This document shows, in pieces, positions 1-9,387 of a stretch of 64,000 bases of DNA; position 1 is the stretch's first letter; every line of letters begins with the position of its first letter. The notes beneath the pieces were generated by a model that ran no database searches, was not told where the DNA came from, and saw nothing but the letters and a program-made list of their open reading frames with translations. This DNA is from Flavobacterium shii (GTDB taxonomy: Bacteria; Bacteroidota; Bacteroidia; Flavobacteriales; Flavobacteriaceae), in assembly GCF_025847235.1 (NCBI RefSeq), contig NZ_JAOZEW010000011.1:1-64000 (forward strand), written 5' to 3'. The position numbers and the translations under genes are program-made.

Positions 1-70
1 TCACACGTATAACTCTATGATTTGTTGCAGGAAAATTAACTGCAAAGAGCGCAAAGTTTTTCCTCAATAT

Positions 71-96
71 TGTCACCCTGAGGAACGAAGAGGCTC
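71..96. repeat. REP-like extragenic repeat fragment
   Basis: The segment TGTCACCCTGAGGAACGAAG resembles short elements at 40297-40322 and 48250-48276 that share the TGTCA...CTGAG...CGAAG core. It lies in bases 1-256, where I see no convincing gene; a 74-codon reading frame at 17-241 crosses this repeat and has no recognisable protein features. Confidence 0.4.
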
Positions 97-256
97 CAAT
101 AATAACTCGATAATGTGGGACAAGTTTGCGAGAACATTGAGTATATACGCTATATATCCGTTTTTCATCGTAAACGAGTTAAGAAAATTTAAGTTTAGCT
201 TAATGAAACTTAATCTCTTAATGGTGAAAATTTTATTTTGAAGAAAACTATTATGG

Positions 257-1210
257 TTATTGACTTAGATAGGCGCTCAAGTCAACTCGATGGATTTGTT
301 GTGGTACATTGATTAGTGGTTTTCTGACCAAAGATTCATTGGTTAAATAATAATGCAAGCCATCTTCGGTTGCAATACCTTCAATTTGATGGAATGGCAA
401 TGCAATATTGATTCTTCGTTTATTACCCGATAGAAAATCATTGTTTTTATAATCGTATAAAAGATATAAAAAGGGTTTTCCGATTTTAGAATATCCACAA
501 AGGACGATCAGTTTTTTGGAAGGCAAATAAGTAGCTCCAGTTACCAATCCTTTTACATCAAGGGTTTCTTTTAGTTGTGCAACATGATTTCCGGGTGTAT
601 TGGGTAATGTATAAATACTGGTTTTGGTGTTTTTCCATTGTTTGGTAAACAAATAAATACTGTCGGTTGTAACGATAAAAGCCTCACAATCAAAGTTGGT
701 TTTGTTTGGACTTTCCTTGGTAAAATTGGTTTGGTCGGAATAAGAAAATGAAATGGTATCGATGATAGGTTTTCCTGCCAGAAACGATTCTTTCTCGATT
801 TTCAGAATATGCAAATTGCTTCTGTTTCCTGTATAATTATTTCCAAAATCGCCTATGTATATATGCGTGCTGTCTTGCGAAATCTCCTCCCAGTCGGTAT
901 TGATTACTTTCTCTAGTACAATTTTCTTTTTAATCTCTCCTTGATGATTAAGTCCATAAATGGTTTTGTCATGGTCGTCATTATGCGTCCACAATAACGA
1001 ATCGAAAGCTATTAATCCCGAGGTTTCTTTGATAGAATCACTAAGTTTATTAGAATATTCAGGTTTTATTTTTACTGATTTGTAAGCACAACTTCCGTCG
1101 TTCTGAGTAGCTTTCGGATTGTAGTTTTTAGACAGCGGATCTGTACAACCTAAGATTTGTCCATAAGTTGAAGTAATGCATAAAAAGAAAAGCAAAAGGG
1201 CTTTTTTCAT
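257..1210 (-). CDS. Secreted protein with DGSC-type calcium-binding-like motif and probable beta-propeller
   Basis: 317 residues. Residues 1-18 form a signal peptide ending in YGQ, so the protein is exported. Residues 21-43 carry the motif GCTDPLSKNYNPKA...DGSCAY, a short Cys-paired segment common in secreted proteins of marine and soil Bacteroidetes. The remainder contains repeated strand-rich segments such as SGLIAFDSLLWTHNDD and YIGDFGNN, which suggest a beta-propeller, but I cannot assign a catalytic role. There is no T9SS C-terminal domain, so it probably stays periplasmic or reaches the surface another way. It has the same orientation as the toxin cluster but is separated from it by two hairpins, so it is probably a separate unit. 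Confidence 0.7.
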   Translation of the reverse strand: MKKALLLFFLCITSTYGQILGCTDPLSKNYNPKATQNDGSCAYKSVKIKPEYSNKLSDSIKETSGLIAFDSLLWTHNDDHDKTIYGLNHQGEIKKKIVLEKVINTDWEEISQDSTHIYIGDFGNNYTGNRSNLHILKIEKESFLAGKPIIDTISFSYSDQTNFTKESPNKTNFDCEAFIVTTDSIYLFTKQWKNTKTSIYTLPNTPGNHVAQLKETLDVKGLVTGATYLPSKKLIVLCGYSKIGKPFLYLLYDYKNNDFLSGNKRRINIALPFHQIEGIATEDGLHYYLTNESLVRKPLINVPQQIHRVDLSAYLSQ

Positions 1211-1282
1211 TGGGATGAATTGTAATTATCAAAAGTAGGGGAATATTTTTTGATTGTGGGTATTTTGAATTCTTGTAAAATA

Positions 1283-1313
1283 AAAAACTACAACTTTTAG
1301 GGTTGTAGTTTTA
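1283..1313. terminator. Hairpin terminator, copy 1
   Basis: A perfect 10-bp stem AAACTACAAC/GTTGTAGTTT flanks a 7-nt loop, with A and T runs on both sides, so it can work in either direction. An almost identical hairpin lies 92 bp downstream at 1375-1405, which shows that this interval has been duplicated. Confidence 0.7.
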
Positions 1314-1331
1314 TAAGTGTTCAGGTTATTT

Positions 1332-1376
1332 TTATAATTTTAATGGTACTTTGTTAGATTTTAAATTACCAATAAA
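1332..1376 (-). pseudogene. Relict C-terminal tail of a second copy of the candidate immunity gene
   Basis: Read on the minus strand, these 15 codons give FIGNLKSNKVPLKL and a stop. This closely matches the last residues FTGSLKSNKVPLEL of the neighbouring gene at 1422-2024. It sits between the two copies of the same hairpin, so the unit tail-plus-terminator occurs twice at about 92 bp spacing. No further 5' coding sequence of this copy remains. It is what is left after duplication or replacement of the immunity gene. Confidence 0.7.
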
Positions 1377-1405
1377 AAACTACAACTTTTAGGGTTGTAG
1401 TTTTA
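1375..1405. terminator. Hairpin terminator, copy 2
   Basis: The same stem AAACTACAAC/GTTGTAGTTT as at 1283-1313. It lies 17 bp beyond the stop of the leftward gene at 1422-2024, where it should end the transcript of the toxin cluster. Confidence 0.75.
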
Positions 1406-1421
1406 TGGGGTTCTAGTTGTT

Positions 1422-2024
1422 TTATAATTCTAAAGGTACTTTGTTGGATTTTAAACTACCAGTAAAAAAAACGTATCCTTTGTGCTGGACAGAATCTCTC
1501 CTTTTTTTTGAAAATTTATTATTTATAAATTCTTGTTTAATAAAATATTCAATTTCACATTTGTATTTTTCCTTATTATTTAATTTGTAATACATAATTG
1601 TTCCTTCATCTATCTTTTTTGCTAAGTCAAAGGGTAAACTAAATTTTACTTCGCTATTCTTCTTTATAAAAATTAAACTTAGTTTATCTTGAAGAGAATG
1701 TTTTTTTATTTCTAATTTTTCATATTGCTTTTCATTATAAAAAATCTCTTTAATCCATGGTGAATTTGTTTCATTTTTGCTGTCTGAAATAAGTAATTGA
1801 GGATTTATGAATGCATTTTGATAATAATAATAATCGCTACCTCTGTCAGGAAAAAGAGTATCTATTATAAAACAATAATTTATATTTGAATTATTGTTTA
1901 TTTTAAAAGTAATCATCTCACCACTTTTTATTTTGGTGTTAACTATATGTAATTCTATATCTAAATTTTTATATTCAGAAAAATTCAGAAATAGAGGACA
2001 TAAAAAAAGAAATATTTTTCGCAT
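1422..2024 (-). CDS. Small hypothetical protein, candidate immunity protein for the RHS toxin
   Basis: 200 residues with a hydrophobic N-terminus (MRKIFLFLCPLFLNF) that may be a signal peptide or membrane anchor. The body is charged and Asn/Lys-rich, with segments such as LHIVNTKIKSGEMITFKI that suggest a beta-sandwich. I recognise no family. It starts 10 bp after the stop of the 2248-residue RHS gene, and its region is more AT-rich than its neighbours. Both are typical of the immunity gene that protects a cell from a polymorphic toxin. An N-terminal export signal would fit protection in the periplasm. The immunity role is inferred from position only. A decayed second copy of its 3' end lies at 1332-1376. 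Confidence 0.6.
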   Translation of the reverse strand: MRKIFLFLCPLFLNFSEYKNLDIELHIVNTKIKSGEMITFKINNNSNINYCFIIDTLFPDRGSDYYYYQNAFINPQLLISDSKNETNSPWIKEIFYNEKQYEKLEIKKHSLQDKLSLIFIKKNSEVKFSLPFDLAKKIDEGTIMYYKLNNKEKYKCEIEYFIKQEFINNKFSKKRRDSVQHKGYVFFTGSLKSNKVPLEL

Positions 2025-2034
2025 AAAATTTTAT

Positions 2035-5000
2035 TTAAAAACAATTAAGCATTTTATTCCAAAGATTTGCCTGATTAGTGTAAGAACTAAATGCTTCCAA
2101 ATTTACATGAGCTCCAGGCATATTAAATTGCCAACTATAAGCTTTCGCTTCTGACATTACACTTCTGTATGTTTGTCCTGCGGCTCCACCTCCAGCTTTA
2201 TTATACCATCTAGCCATATTTCCATTAATATAATCAGAAGCATGATTCAATTCATGACCTATTATGCTTGTCAGTTTTAAATAACTTGAAAAAGCATTTT
2301 TAGAAATTTGTATTTTAGAAATACTTCCTTTTAATGTCTCAGGATTAAATTCTCCTCCAACTGTTAAAGCATCTGCTGAATTTCCATTACGATCTGTTAA
2401 ATTTTCGCTAGTTTCTAATGTTGGACTATGAGCTTCAGCATATAATTCCGGTAAAACTTTTTGTGCGAATGTTGCCAATTGTGAGTCTGATAGATTTGCA
2501 TATGCATTTGGGTCATTATATCCAGCTGCTTTTAAGCGTCCTATAATATCTTGTCTTTGAACTATTTTATGCACAAAATGATTTAACCCCGAAACTACTA
2601 ATCCAGTAACAGCTCCTTGCCAAAAGTTTCCACCAGTAAGTGCTGCACCAGCTCCACCAGAAACCGTACCAAAGGCAATCATACCAACTCCGCTATCGGC
2701 AAATTTTCCACCAACACCTTGCCATTGTCCTGAGTTTCCACCACTCCAAGCACTTGCAGCAATACTACTCAATGCTCCAGCTGCAAAACCACTCCAGAAT
2801 TTACCTCCGGAAATTGCTGTCATTCCACCTTGAAAAGTACCGTGTGCAGCTGCTTGAAAAGCAGCCTGCGAATAGAAATTAGCAAATAGGCTCCCAGAGG
2901 CACTACCTATACCATAAGTTACTGCTGCACTTGCTGCACCAATAAAAACAGATTTTGCTAAGCCTCCCACAGTAAAAGGTACATCGGAAAGTAAAGCTGT
3001 AACTGTGTAGCTTAATGCAGCTATTGCGACACCAATAGCTACAGCACCAAAAAAAGCGATTATTACTTCACCACTTGGGTCTGTATATTTTAGAGGATTA
3101 TTCCAACAATAGCCATAACGGTTATAGTTTTGTGTATTTTCTACTTGTTGGATATAATTATCGGGTTGTAAAAAGCGATGTAATTTAGGGTCGTATAAAC
3201 GACCATTCATGTTTATAAGCCCCATACTTTGTATGTGCTCATGTCCTGTATAACCGCGATCTAAGACTGTTAAGCCATCAAGAGTTACACCAGCTCCGTT
3301 TTGTACTTTTATTATCGCTCCCCAGGCATCATAAAGGCGTTTCTCGACAATTGTTGCGTTATTATCTGTAATAGCAATAATACTACCTTGATAATCACGA
3401 TGTAAATATAAATAATTTGCAGGATTTATACCATCCGATTTTAATACAACTGGTGCGGTATAGCCATCACCACCTATATAAGTTACGAACTCTACTACTC
3501 CTGTTGTTTTATCTTCTTTAATCTCCATCGATCCATCAGCAGAGTAGTGCTTGCGATAACGGCGAAGTAATTTATCATCTTGCAATCCGCCATAAAACAT
3601 GGCGCTACGGTCATTACCGTCATTATAAGCAAAATTTATATAATCGTTGTAAGTTCCATCACGACCTAGTTCTCTTATTCTTACTGGACTTTTAAAAGTA
3701 TTATAAGTAACTTCCACTCCCATTTTGGGAGCAGTGTTTGCTCCGGATCCCCTGTTTTGGTAATAGCTTAAAGCTTCAGGAGTTAACGTTATCGAATTAT
3801 TTTGGTATGTTTTACCAGTAACAGTATAGTTGTATGTTCCTACGCTATTTTGAGAAATTTTACCTTTGGCATCGTAACTCTGAATTTCTGGAACTCCCTG
3901 CGCGTTGTAATAACTTATTAAACGATCTAATTCATCATATTTAAAATTTTCATTCCAATTAAATAAGTTATTTGTTCGGTTGGTCAGGTTACCTCTTTTG
4001 GGTTCAAAAGTGGTTGTTAATGTCATGATGTTTACTGGGGTTGTTCCCGTTTTATCATGTTTGAATTTTTCGGCATAACCGTATTGGTCATACGTATTAC
4101 TAATTGCAATGCCGTTTCCTAAAGTTGCACTAGTGAGCTGTCCTCTTTCATTTAAGGCATTGGTTTGCCATAATACTTGTTGCGTAGCATCATCGACTAT
4201 TTGCCATGGAAAGCCATTTTGGTAGGTGTTTTTTACTGTTTTAGAACTTGTTTTTCCACTTGCAAATGCTATAGAAGTTTCTTTGTCGGCTCTTCCGTAA
4301 GTGTCATACGTTAGTTGCTTTGTAAAAGTTGCATAAGGAGTTGTTTCAACAGTTCTATACAATCTTTTATAATTATCATATTCATAGTTATTGGTAATAA
4401 CGCTGCTTTCAAATGTATTTGTAAAAGTACTGCTTGTGATCTGGTTTAAACTATTATATGCATAAATGGTCTTACTATCGGTATTGGTACCTACAATTGT
4501 TTTTTCTATTGTTTTCCCAGCATCATCATATACATATGAAGTAGTTCCATTAGGCGTAGTTTCTGTTTTCATTTGGCCAAAGGCATCATAGGAATACGTA
4601 TAGGTGCCAGCACTTGGATCGATCATGGCAGTTTTATTTCCCCAACCATCAATGGCAATCTCTACTTTATTTCCTTCATAATTGGATTCTTTAAGTTTCC
4701 CGTTGGCATAATAAACAAAATTGATAGTACCTCCAGAATCTGTGGTTTGTGTTTTGTTACCTAATGCATCGACTGTAGCTGTGGTTATTCTTCCATCATC
4801 AGTACTAGTTGTCTTTAATCCTTCGTATTTTATTGTTTGTATTTTATCTGTTGGAGCTATTATTTTTATAGGTCTTTGTAAATAATCATACTCATAATAT
4901 GTCCATTTGTTAGGGGATGATAAGCTAGGTTCACTTTCTTTGGTTTTTCTTCCTAATGCATCATAAACAGTCTGTTTTGACACCTGAGAATTAGCAGCAA

Positions 5001-8000
5001 AGCCTTTAGTGAAATTAAGTTCGACTCTTCCTAATACATCAAATATGGTCATAGTTTCAGAACCAGTATTGTTTGTACTTGTTGTGGAGTATCGACCATC
5101 AGAAAATTTTTCATACACAATGTTGGTAACAAGAGGTGTTTGTGACGAATTAGTAATAGTGCTTGTTGTTAATTTTCCCCAATTATCATATATGAAATCA
5201 CTAACTACACCCATATAATCAGTAGATTTGGTTACTTGCCCTAGTGCATTGTAACCATAACTAGTAACGAATCCCTGGTGATCTGTTTTCTTAATTACAA
5301 ATCGTTTCGTAGTATCATATTCATCGGTAATAGTTCGTGCCGGAACAGTAATAGGTGCAGCGGGAGCACTAACTTTTTTGGTCAATAAATTTCCAACAGG
5401 ATCATAGGTCATATCTTCTATAATAGCATAGGTATTATGTCCTTTTTTTTCTGTTTGGGTTAAATTTAATCCTGTATAGGTATATTTTTCCTCAGATGTT
5501 CTGGTATCTCCAGTATAAATAGAGGTAGAAGAGTTTACTTTCTTTGGTCTTCCTATATAATATCCATTACCAACTCCTGTAGGGTTACTGTCATATTGGG
5601 TATCGACTGTTGTTGTACCTTGCAGGGTTCCTCCGCTGTATTGTCTTGATATACTTTGAGTTTCCAAACCATAGTAGCTTGTACTCTCGACAGTACCATC
5701 ATAAGTAAAACTAGTTTCGTTTTTTACACCCGTAAGATGGTCTTCGGTAGTTTGTTTTGTTAACAATACATTGTAAACACTACTATTTGTTGTTGGAGCA
5801 TTTTCACTTCCCGAAAGAGGATAAGCACTAAACATGCTGTTACCGCTTGCTTTTGCACTAAATCCTGGTTTTAAAATTATTTGAGGTGCCTGATAATTAA
5901 CATTCAAGTCATTGCTTATTGCAGATGAAGCTGTAATCGAATTACTTGCTTTGGTTGTTTGATTGGTAGTTACAGGATTTACAATATTTAAATCACTTGG
6001 TAGGGGAGTAGATGGAGTATTACCACCTTTGGAATAAGTAGCAAACACATTTGTCTTAGTACTTATTAAACCAGATGGTATTGCTGCAAAAACGGTTGTT
6101 GGATCTGTACTTGACCAAGTAATAGTATTGGCTCCTCTAAGATTGGGGTCATTATATTGAGTAGTCCATATCTTGGTATCTGATGATGATGAATACCAAC
6201 TACTTCTAGCAGTTCGGATGAAACCTGCTGTCCCATAATTATAATTGGATACATAACCTCTATACCTAAAATCCTGGTACTTTGAAATACGATTTATTGT
6301 TGCCGTTAGTTTGGAAACTAAAAAGTTTTCAGAATTTCGAATAATTTCTATGTTAGGGTAAGAGACTGTATTACCGGAAGAATAGAAATCATTATCCCCA
6401 CCAATGGATTCCATTGGTTTATATTCGATGGTTTGTTTGATGTTTCCGTTTGCTTCTGTTACAGATTTTAGCCTATTATCGATAGTTACATTTTTATTAA
6501 ATTGATAGTATTCGATTCTGGCATTATGTGCTCGAACAAGAACGAGGTCTGTATTGGCACCATCATATCTGTAATTTGAAACTATAGGAATTGCAAGAAC
6601 AGGAGAGCCAGCTCTAAATTCACCAGAGTTGTATGATTCTACAAAGCCAGAAGCAACAACTTTTCCTATGTTATTTGTAAAGCCTGATACTGCCCAAGAA
6701 GAATCATGATTATTGATTTTTCCCTCAACCTTAAAATGTTTTCTCCAAACACGTACCAAATCAGATTTGCCATCACCATCAATGTCCATAGCATAATAAT
6801 TACTAAAATGTGCCTGAGTTGTGAAAGGTTTGCCAGGTTCTGTATCTGTATTTGGTCTGTATTCTACAATAGTATGGGTTTCTTTAGTGAAAAATTCTCC
6901 TCCAGAAGGATTGGGGTTACTATAGTAAATATGCCATTTTGCATGATTTATTCCTTCTCCACCTTCCGTGTCAGGTAACATAATATCTGTTTTTCCATCT
7001 CCATTAAAATCACCAAAAAGCATCTGTTTTGTGGTGGTATACATGTCTAATGTACCTGTGCCAATTAGTTCGAGTTCCACCCATGGTGAAATTGTTAGCT
7101 GTTTAAAACTGACAATTTTATATGTTTTGTCATAATTAATGATTAAAATATCAGATTTGCCATCTGAATTAAAATCTGCTATATACCTTGTATATGGTTT
7201 TTTTACATAATCTGCATAATTTGGATCACTAATGGTTGGCTGTCCATCTAATAAAGAAGAATTCTGTAAATTAATGAACCCTTTTTCACCAAGATTTGAT
7301 GATGATGAAGGGTTTAAATCTATTAAACTATATTTATATCCTGAATCATTTTCCCTAAAAGTTATACATCTAATTTGCCTTTGATCTTGCCAAGTTTTCC
7401 TTCTTATCTCATTTATTGTTGATATAACTAAAACTTCAGAGATTCCATCACCATTAAAGTCACCTTCAAGATACTCGTTAGATTCTTTTAAGTAGCTTGC
7501 GGTTTGACATGGTCCTGTGGCTGTTCCAGTATTGTTAAATACGATTTCTTTATTATACTGTTCAGTAAATGAATTTAAATTAAAAATTTTAAATTTGATA
7601 GTACCTAGTGCTTCTTCTGTTTGAACAATAGATTGAAATTGATTTAGTTTATTATCAGTTAAGGTTGTAGCGGCAAATAGTCTTCTTTTGTCTGCCGTAA
7701 AGGGCAAACTAATAGGCGTATTTCCAGTATTTCCATTAAATAAATTAGTAAAAACCTGGTTGTTTGCTATAAAATCTAGCCTACCGTCCCCATCAAAATC
7801 TCCAGCTAAATCTGCTTTCTCAAAATCAAGATTATTGGTGTATTCTTTTTCTATTCTTGTTGTTGCTGTATTTGTTTTGTCATATTCAAAAATAATAGGA
7901 TTTGATTCCTCATTTACTCCGTTAACTTCCTGTATACTGGTTAATCGTTCATAACCTGAATCTAAATCTGGTGTATGAGCAAATCTATAGGTTCTAAAAT

Positions 8001-8781
8001 AGGTATTATTGGTAATTACTTGAATATTTTCTAATATTTTAGTAGCATAAACTGGTACTCCTTTTAAATAATCTCGTTCTACACGTCTAGCATCTCTATA
8101 AGTAAAAGTAATTCTATTTTGAGCAGGAATTCCTGCAGTAGTATTTCCGCTAAATGTAATATTGTCAATATACAATTGGTTACTACCGTTATAAGTTACT
8201 GTTTTGTAATTATAATCTATGAAATTGCTATTTGGATCTTCATAATGAACAATATACCAGGAATTCAATGAAACCGAGTTTTGTAAATTTCCAGAGCCCT
8301 GTGAGCCATACCAGGTTCTTGATCCATCGGGAGCTGTAACAATAAAATAAGTTGTAGTACCTTCAGTTTTTAACTCAATCTTTGTATTGCTTTTATATTC
8401 TGTTTCATAAGTAGATCCAGTTGCCCAATATGTTCCTGTTTTTAATAATAAGCGTTGTCCATCAAGCGCTAATTTATCGTCTGCATCAAAATCAACCCCA
8501 TCGACGAAACCATCAATGTCTCTTCTGGTCGCCATACGACTAATAGTTGAAATGCTATTAATATGCCAGCCTTGTCCGGCAATACCACCTCTAACACCAC
8601 TACTATAGGTGAGATTAATTATAGGTGCTACGTTTTTTATACTTGGAGGAATAGCAATAGGTAAATTATATGTAGCAGTACCAGAATTTGAAATCTGCAA
8701 TTCTCCTTTGGTATCTGTAAAATTTTGGGAAAATGCTAAATGAGTAATAAAAAATAAAATGAGTAGGTAAAATTGTTTCAT
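2035..8781 (-). CDS. SpvB/VCBS/RHS-repeat polymorphic toxin with C-terminal HExxH domain
   Basis: 2248 residues with a signal peptide (residues 1-19). Residues 22-310 resemble the N-terminal domain of SpvB/TcaC toxin-complex proteins. Residues about 325-700 hold FG-GAP/VCBS calcium-binding repeats (DFDGDGRLDF, DFNGDGISEV, DFNSDGKSDI, DFNGDGKTDI, DIDGDGKSDL). Then come many YD/RHS repeats, and the RHS core at about 1794-1905 ends in the usual YTDPSGE. After it lie a Gly/Ala-rich hydrophobic stretch and a variable tail. The tail has HELNH at 2176-2180 (DNA 2242-2256) and a downstream SEAKAY with Glu2211, a possible third zinc ligand. This fits a zinc metallopeptidase toxin domain enclosed by an RHS shell. 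A candidate immunity gene follows. The target and secretion route are unknown. Confidence 0.85.
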   Translation of the reverse strand: MKQFYLLILFFITHLAFSQNFTDTKGELQISNSGTATYNLPIAIPPSIKNVAPIINLTYSSGVRGGIAGQGWHINSISTISRMATRRDIDGFVDGVDFDADDKLALDGQRLLLKTGTYWATGSTYETEYKSNTKIELKTEGTTTYFIVTAPDGSRTWYGSQGSGNLQNSVSLNSWYIVHYEDPNSNFIDYNYKTVTYNGSNQLYIDNITFSGNTTAGIPAQNRITFTYRDARRVERDYLKGVPVYATKILENIQVITNNTYFRTYRFAHTPDLDSGYERLTSIQEVNGVNEESNPIIFEYDKTNTATTRIEKEYTNNLDFEKADLAGDFDGDGRLDFIANNQVFTNLFNGNTGNTPISLPFTADKRRLFAATTLTDNKLNQFQSIVQTEEALGTIKFKIFNLNSFTEQYNKEIVFNNTGTATGPCQTASYLKESNEYLEGDFNGDGISEVLVISTINEIRRKTWQDQRQIRCITFRENDSGYKYSLIDLNPSSSSNLGEKGFINLQNSSLLDGQPTISDPNYADYVKKPYTRYIADFNSDGKSDILIINYDKTYKIVSFKQLTISPWVELELIGTGTLDMYTTTKQMLFGDFNGDGKTDIMLPDTEGGEGINHAKWHIYYSNPNPSGGEFFTKETHTIVEYRPNTDTEPGKPFTTQAHFSNYYAMDIDGDGKSDLVRVWRKHFKVEGKINNHDSSWAVSGFTNNIGKVVASGFVESYNSGEFRAGSPVLAIPIVSNYRYDGANTDLVLVRAHNARIEYYQFNKNVTIDNRLKSVTEANGNIKQTIEYKPMESIGGDNDFYSSGNTVSYPNIEIIRNSENFLVSKLTATINRISKYQDFRYRGYVSNYNYGTAGFIRTARSSWYSSSSDTKIWTTQYNDPNLRGANTITWSSTDPTTVFAAIPSGLISTKTNVFATYSKGGNTPSTPLPSDLNIVNPVTTNQTTKASNSITASSAISNDLNVNYQAPQIILKPGFSAKASGNSMFSAYPLSGSENAPTTNSSVYNVLLTKQTTEDHLTGVKNETSFTYDGTVESTSYYGLETQSISRQYSGGTLQGTTTVDTQYDSNPTGVGNGYYIGRPKKVNSSTSIYTGDTRTSEEKYTYTGLNLTQTEKKGHNTYAIIEDMTYDPVGNLLTKKVSAPAAPITVPARTITDEYDTTKRFVIKKTDHQGFVTSYGYNALGQVTKSTDYMGVVSDFIYDNWGKLTTSTITNSSQTPLVTNIVYEKFSDGRYSTTSTNNTGSETMTIFDVLGRVELNFTKGFAANSQVSKQTVYDALGRKTKESEPSLSSPNKWTYYEYDYLQRPIKIIAPTDKIQTIKYEGLKTTSTDDGRITTATVDALGNKTQTTDSGGTINFVYYANGKLKESNYEGNKVEIAIDGWGNKTAMIDPSAGTYTYSYDAFGQMKTETTPNGTTSYVYDDAGKTIEKTIVGTNTDSKTIYAYNSLNQITSSTFTNTFESSVITNNYEYDNYKRLYRTVETTPYATFTKQLTYDTYGRADKETSIAFASGKTSSKTVKNTYQNGFPWQIVDDATQQVLWQTNALNERGQLTSATLGNGIAISNTYDQYGYAEKFKHDKTGTTPVNIMTLTTTFEPKRGNLTNRTNNLFNWNENFKYDELDRLISYYNAQGVPEIQSYDAKGKISQNSVGTYNYTVTGKTYQNNSITLTPEALSYYQNRGSGANTAPKMGVEVTYNTFKSPVRIRELGRDGTYNDYINFAYNDGNDRSAMFYGGLQDDKLLRRYRKHYSADGSMEIKEDKTTGVVEFVTYIGGDGYTAPVVLKSDGINPANYLYLHRDYQGSIIAITDNNATIVEKRLYDAWGAIIKVQNGAGVTLDGLTVLDRGYTGHEHIQSMGLINMNGRLYDPKLHRFLQPDNYIQQVENTQNYNRYGYCWNNPLKYTDPSGEVIIAFFGAVAIGVAIAALSYTVTALLSDVPFTVGGLAKSVFIGAASAAVTYGIGSASGSLFANFYSQAAFQAAAHGTFQGGMTAISGGKFWSGFAAGALSSIAASAWSGGNSGQWQGVGGKFADSGVGMIAFGTVSGGAGAALTGGNFWQGAVTGLVVSGLNHFVHKIVQRQDIIGRLKAAGYNDPNAYANLSDSQLATFAQKVLPELYAEAHSPTLETSENLTDRNGNSADALTVGGEFNPETLKGSISKIQISKNAFSSYLKLTSIIGHELNHASDYINGNMARWYNKAGGGAAGQTYRSVMSEAKAYSWQFNMPGAHVNLEAFSSYTNQANLWNKMLNCF

Positions 8782-8788
8782 ATATAAT

Positions 8789-9241
8789 CTATTGTTTAAT
8801 AATTTTTATTGTTTTTTGATCTCCACTAGCATAAATCAACGCAACTATGTATACTCCTGTAGGATAGCTTTGGAAAGAAATATTTTGGGTATTTAACTTT
8901 TCGGTTTTATTATAGGTATTTATTGTTTGTCCATTTAAACCGTAAATAATTATAGACGAAACGTAATTACCATCTTTTAATTCCCATTTAAGATATAATT
9001 CTTCTCTCACAGGGTTTGGATAGTAGGATATAACATCTTCTGGTGAGAATTTTTGCAAATCTTCCTCTGTAATGGCTTCAATTTCCTTCGGTATATCTTT
9101 AGATGGTTTAGCTGTACAACCTGAGAGACACAGTTGTCTCAAGGTTTGATTACCGGCAGAATCGTAGTTAAACGTAATATTTGTTTGGGAGTTACAAACG
9201 AAGCAAGTTATTAAAGAAATAAAAAGTAGTAATCTTTTCAT
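8789..9241 (-). CDS. T9SS type A sorting-domain protein next to the RHS gene
   Basis: 150 residues from the ATG at 9241. I prefer this start to an upstream in-frame ATG because it begins with a good signal peptide (MKRLLLFISLITCFVCNSQ). The mature N-terminus contains FNYDSAGNQTLRQ, which resembles a single YD-type RHS strand. The C-terminal 85 residues (YYPNPVREELYLKW ... GVYIVALIYASG) match the T9SS type A sorting domain that sends proteins to the cell surface. It ends 7 bp before the RHS gene, so the two are almost certainly co-transcribed. It may help display or anchor the RHS product, but this is inferred from position. Confidence 0.8.
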   Translation of the reverse strand: MKRLLLFISLITCFVCNSQTNITFNYDSAGNQTLRQLCLSGCTAKPSKDIPKEIEAITEEDLQKFSPEDVISYYPNPVREELYLKWELKDGNYVSSIIIYGLNGQTINTYNKTEKLNTQNISFQSYPTGVYIVALIYASGDQKTIKIIKQ

Positions 9242-9387
9242 AATTTGGTATTTTAAATGAATGGGGTTATTCCTAGGAAAAAAATAACAAAGATTGAATA
9301 TTATAGCAGAATTAGCAATGTTTTTTTGTGATTTTTTTAACAAAAAAACATATGCATTGTTCTTTTAAAAAAGCATTAAAAAAATGT

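Noticed and set aside
17..241. 74-codon reading frame at the window start
   Set aside because: It crosses a REP-like repeat, has no signal or domain character, and its codon use is poor.
2035..8781. Several rightward reading frames of 60-90 codons inside the RHS gene
   Set aside because: They are antisense shadows of a clearly coding gene and show no protein features of their own.
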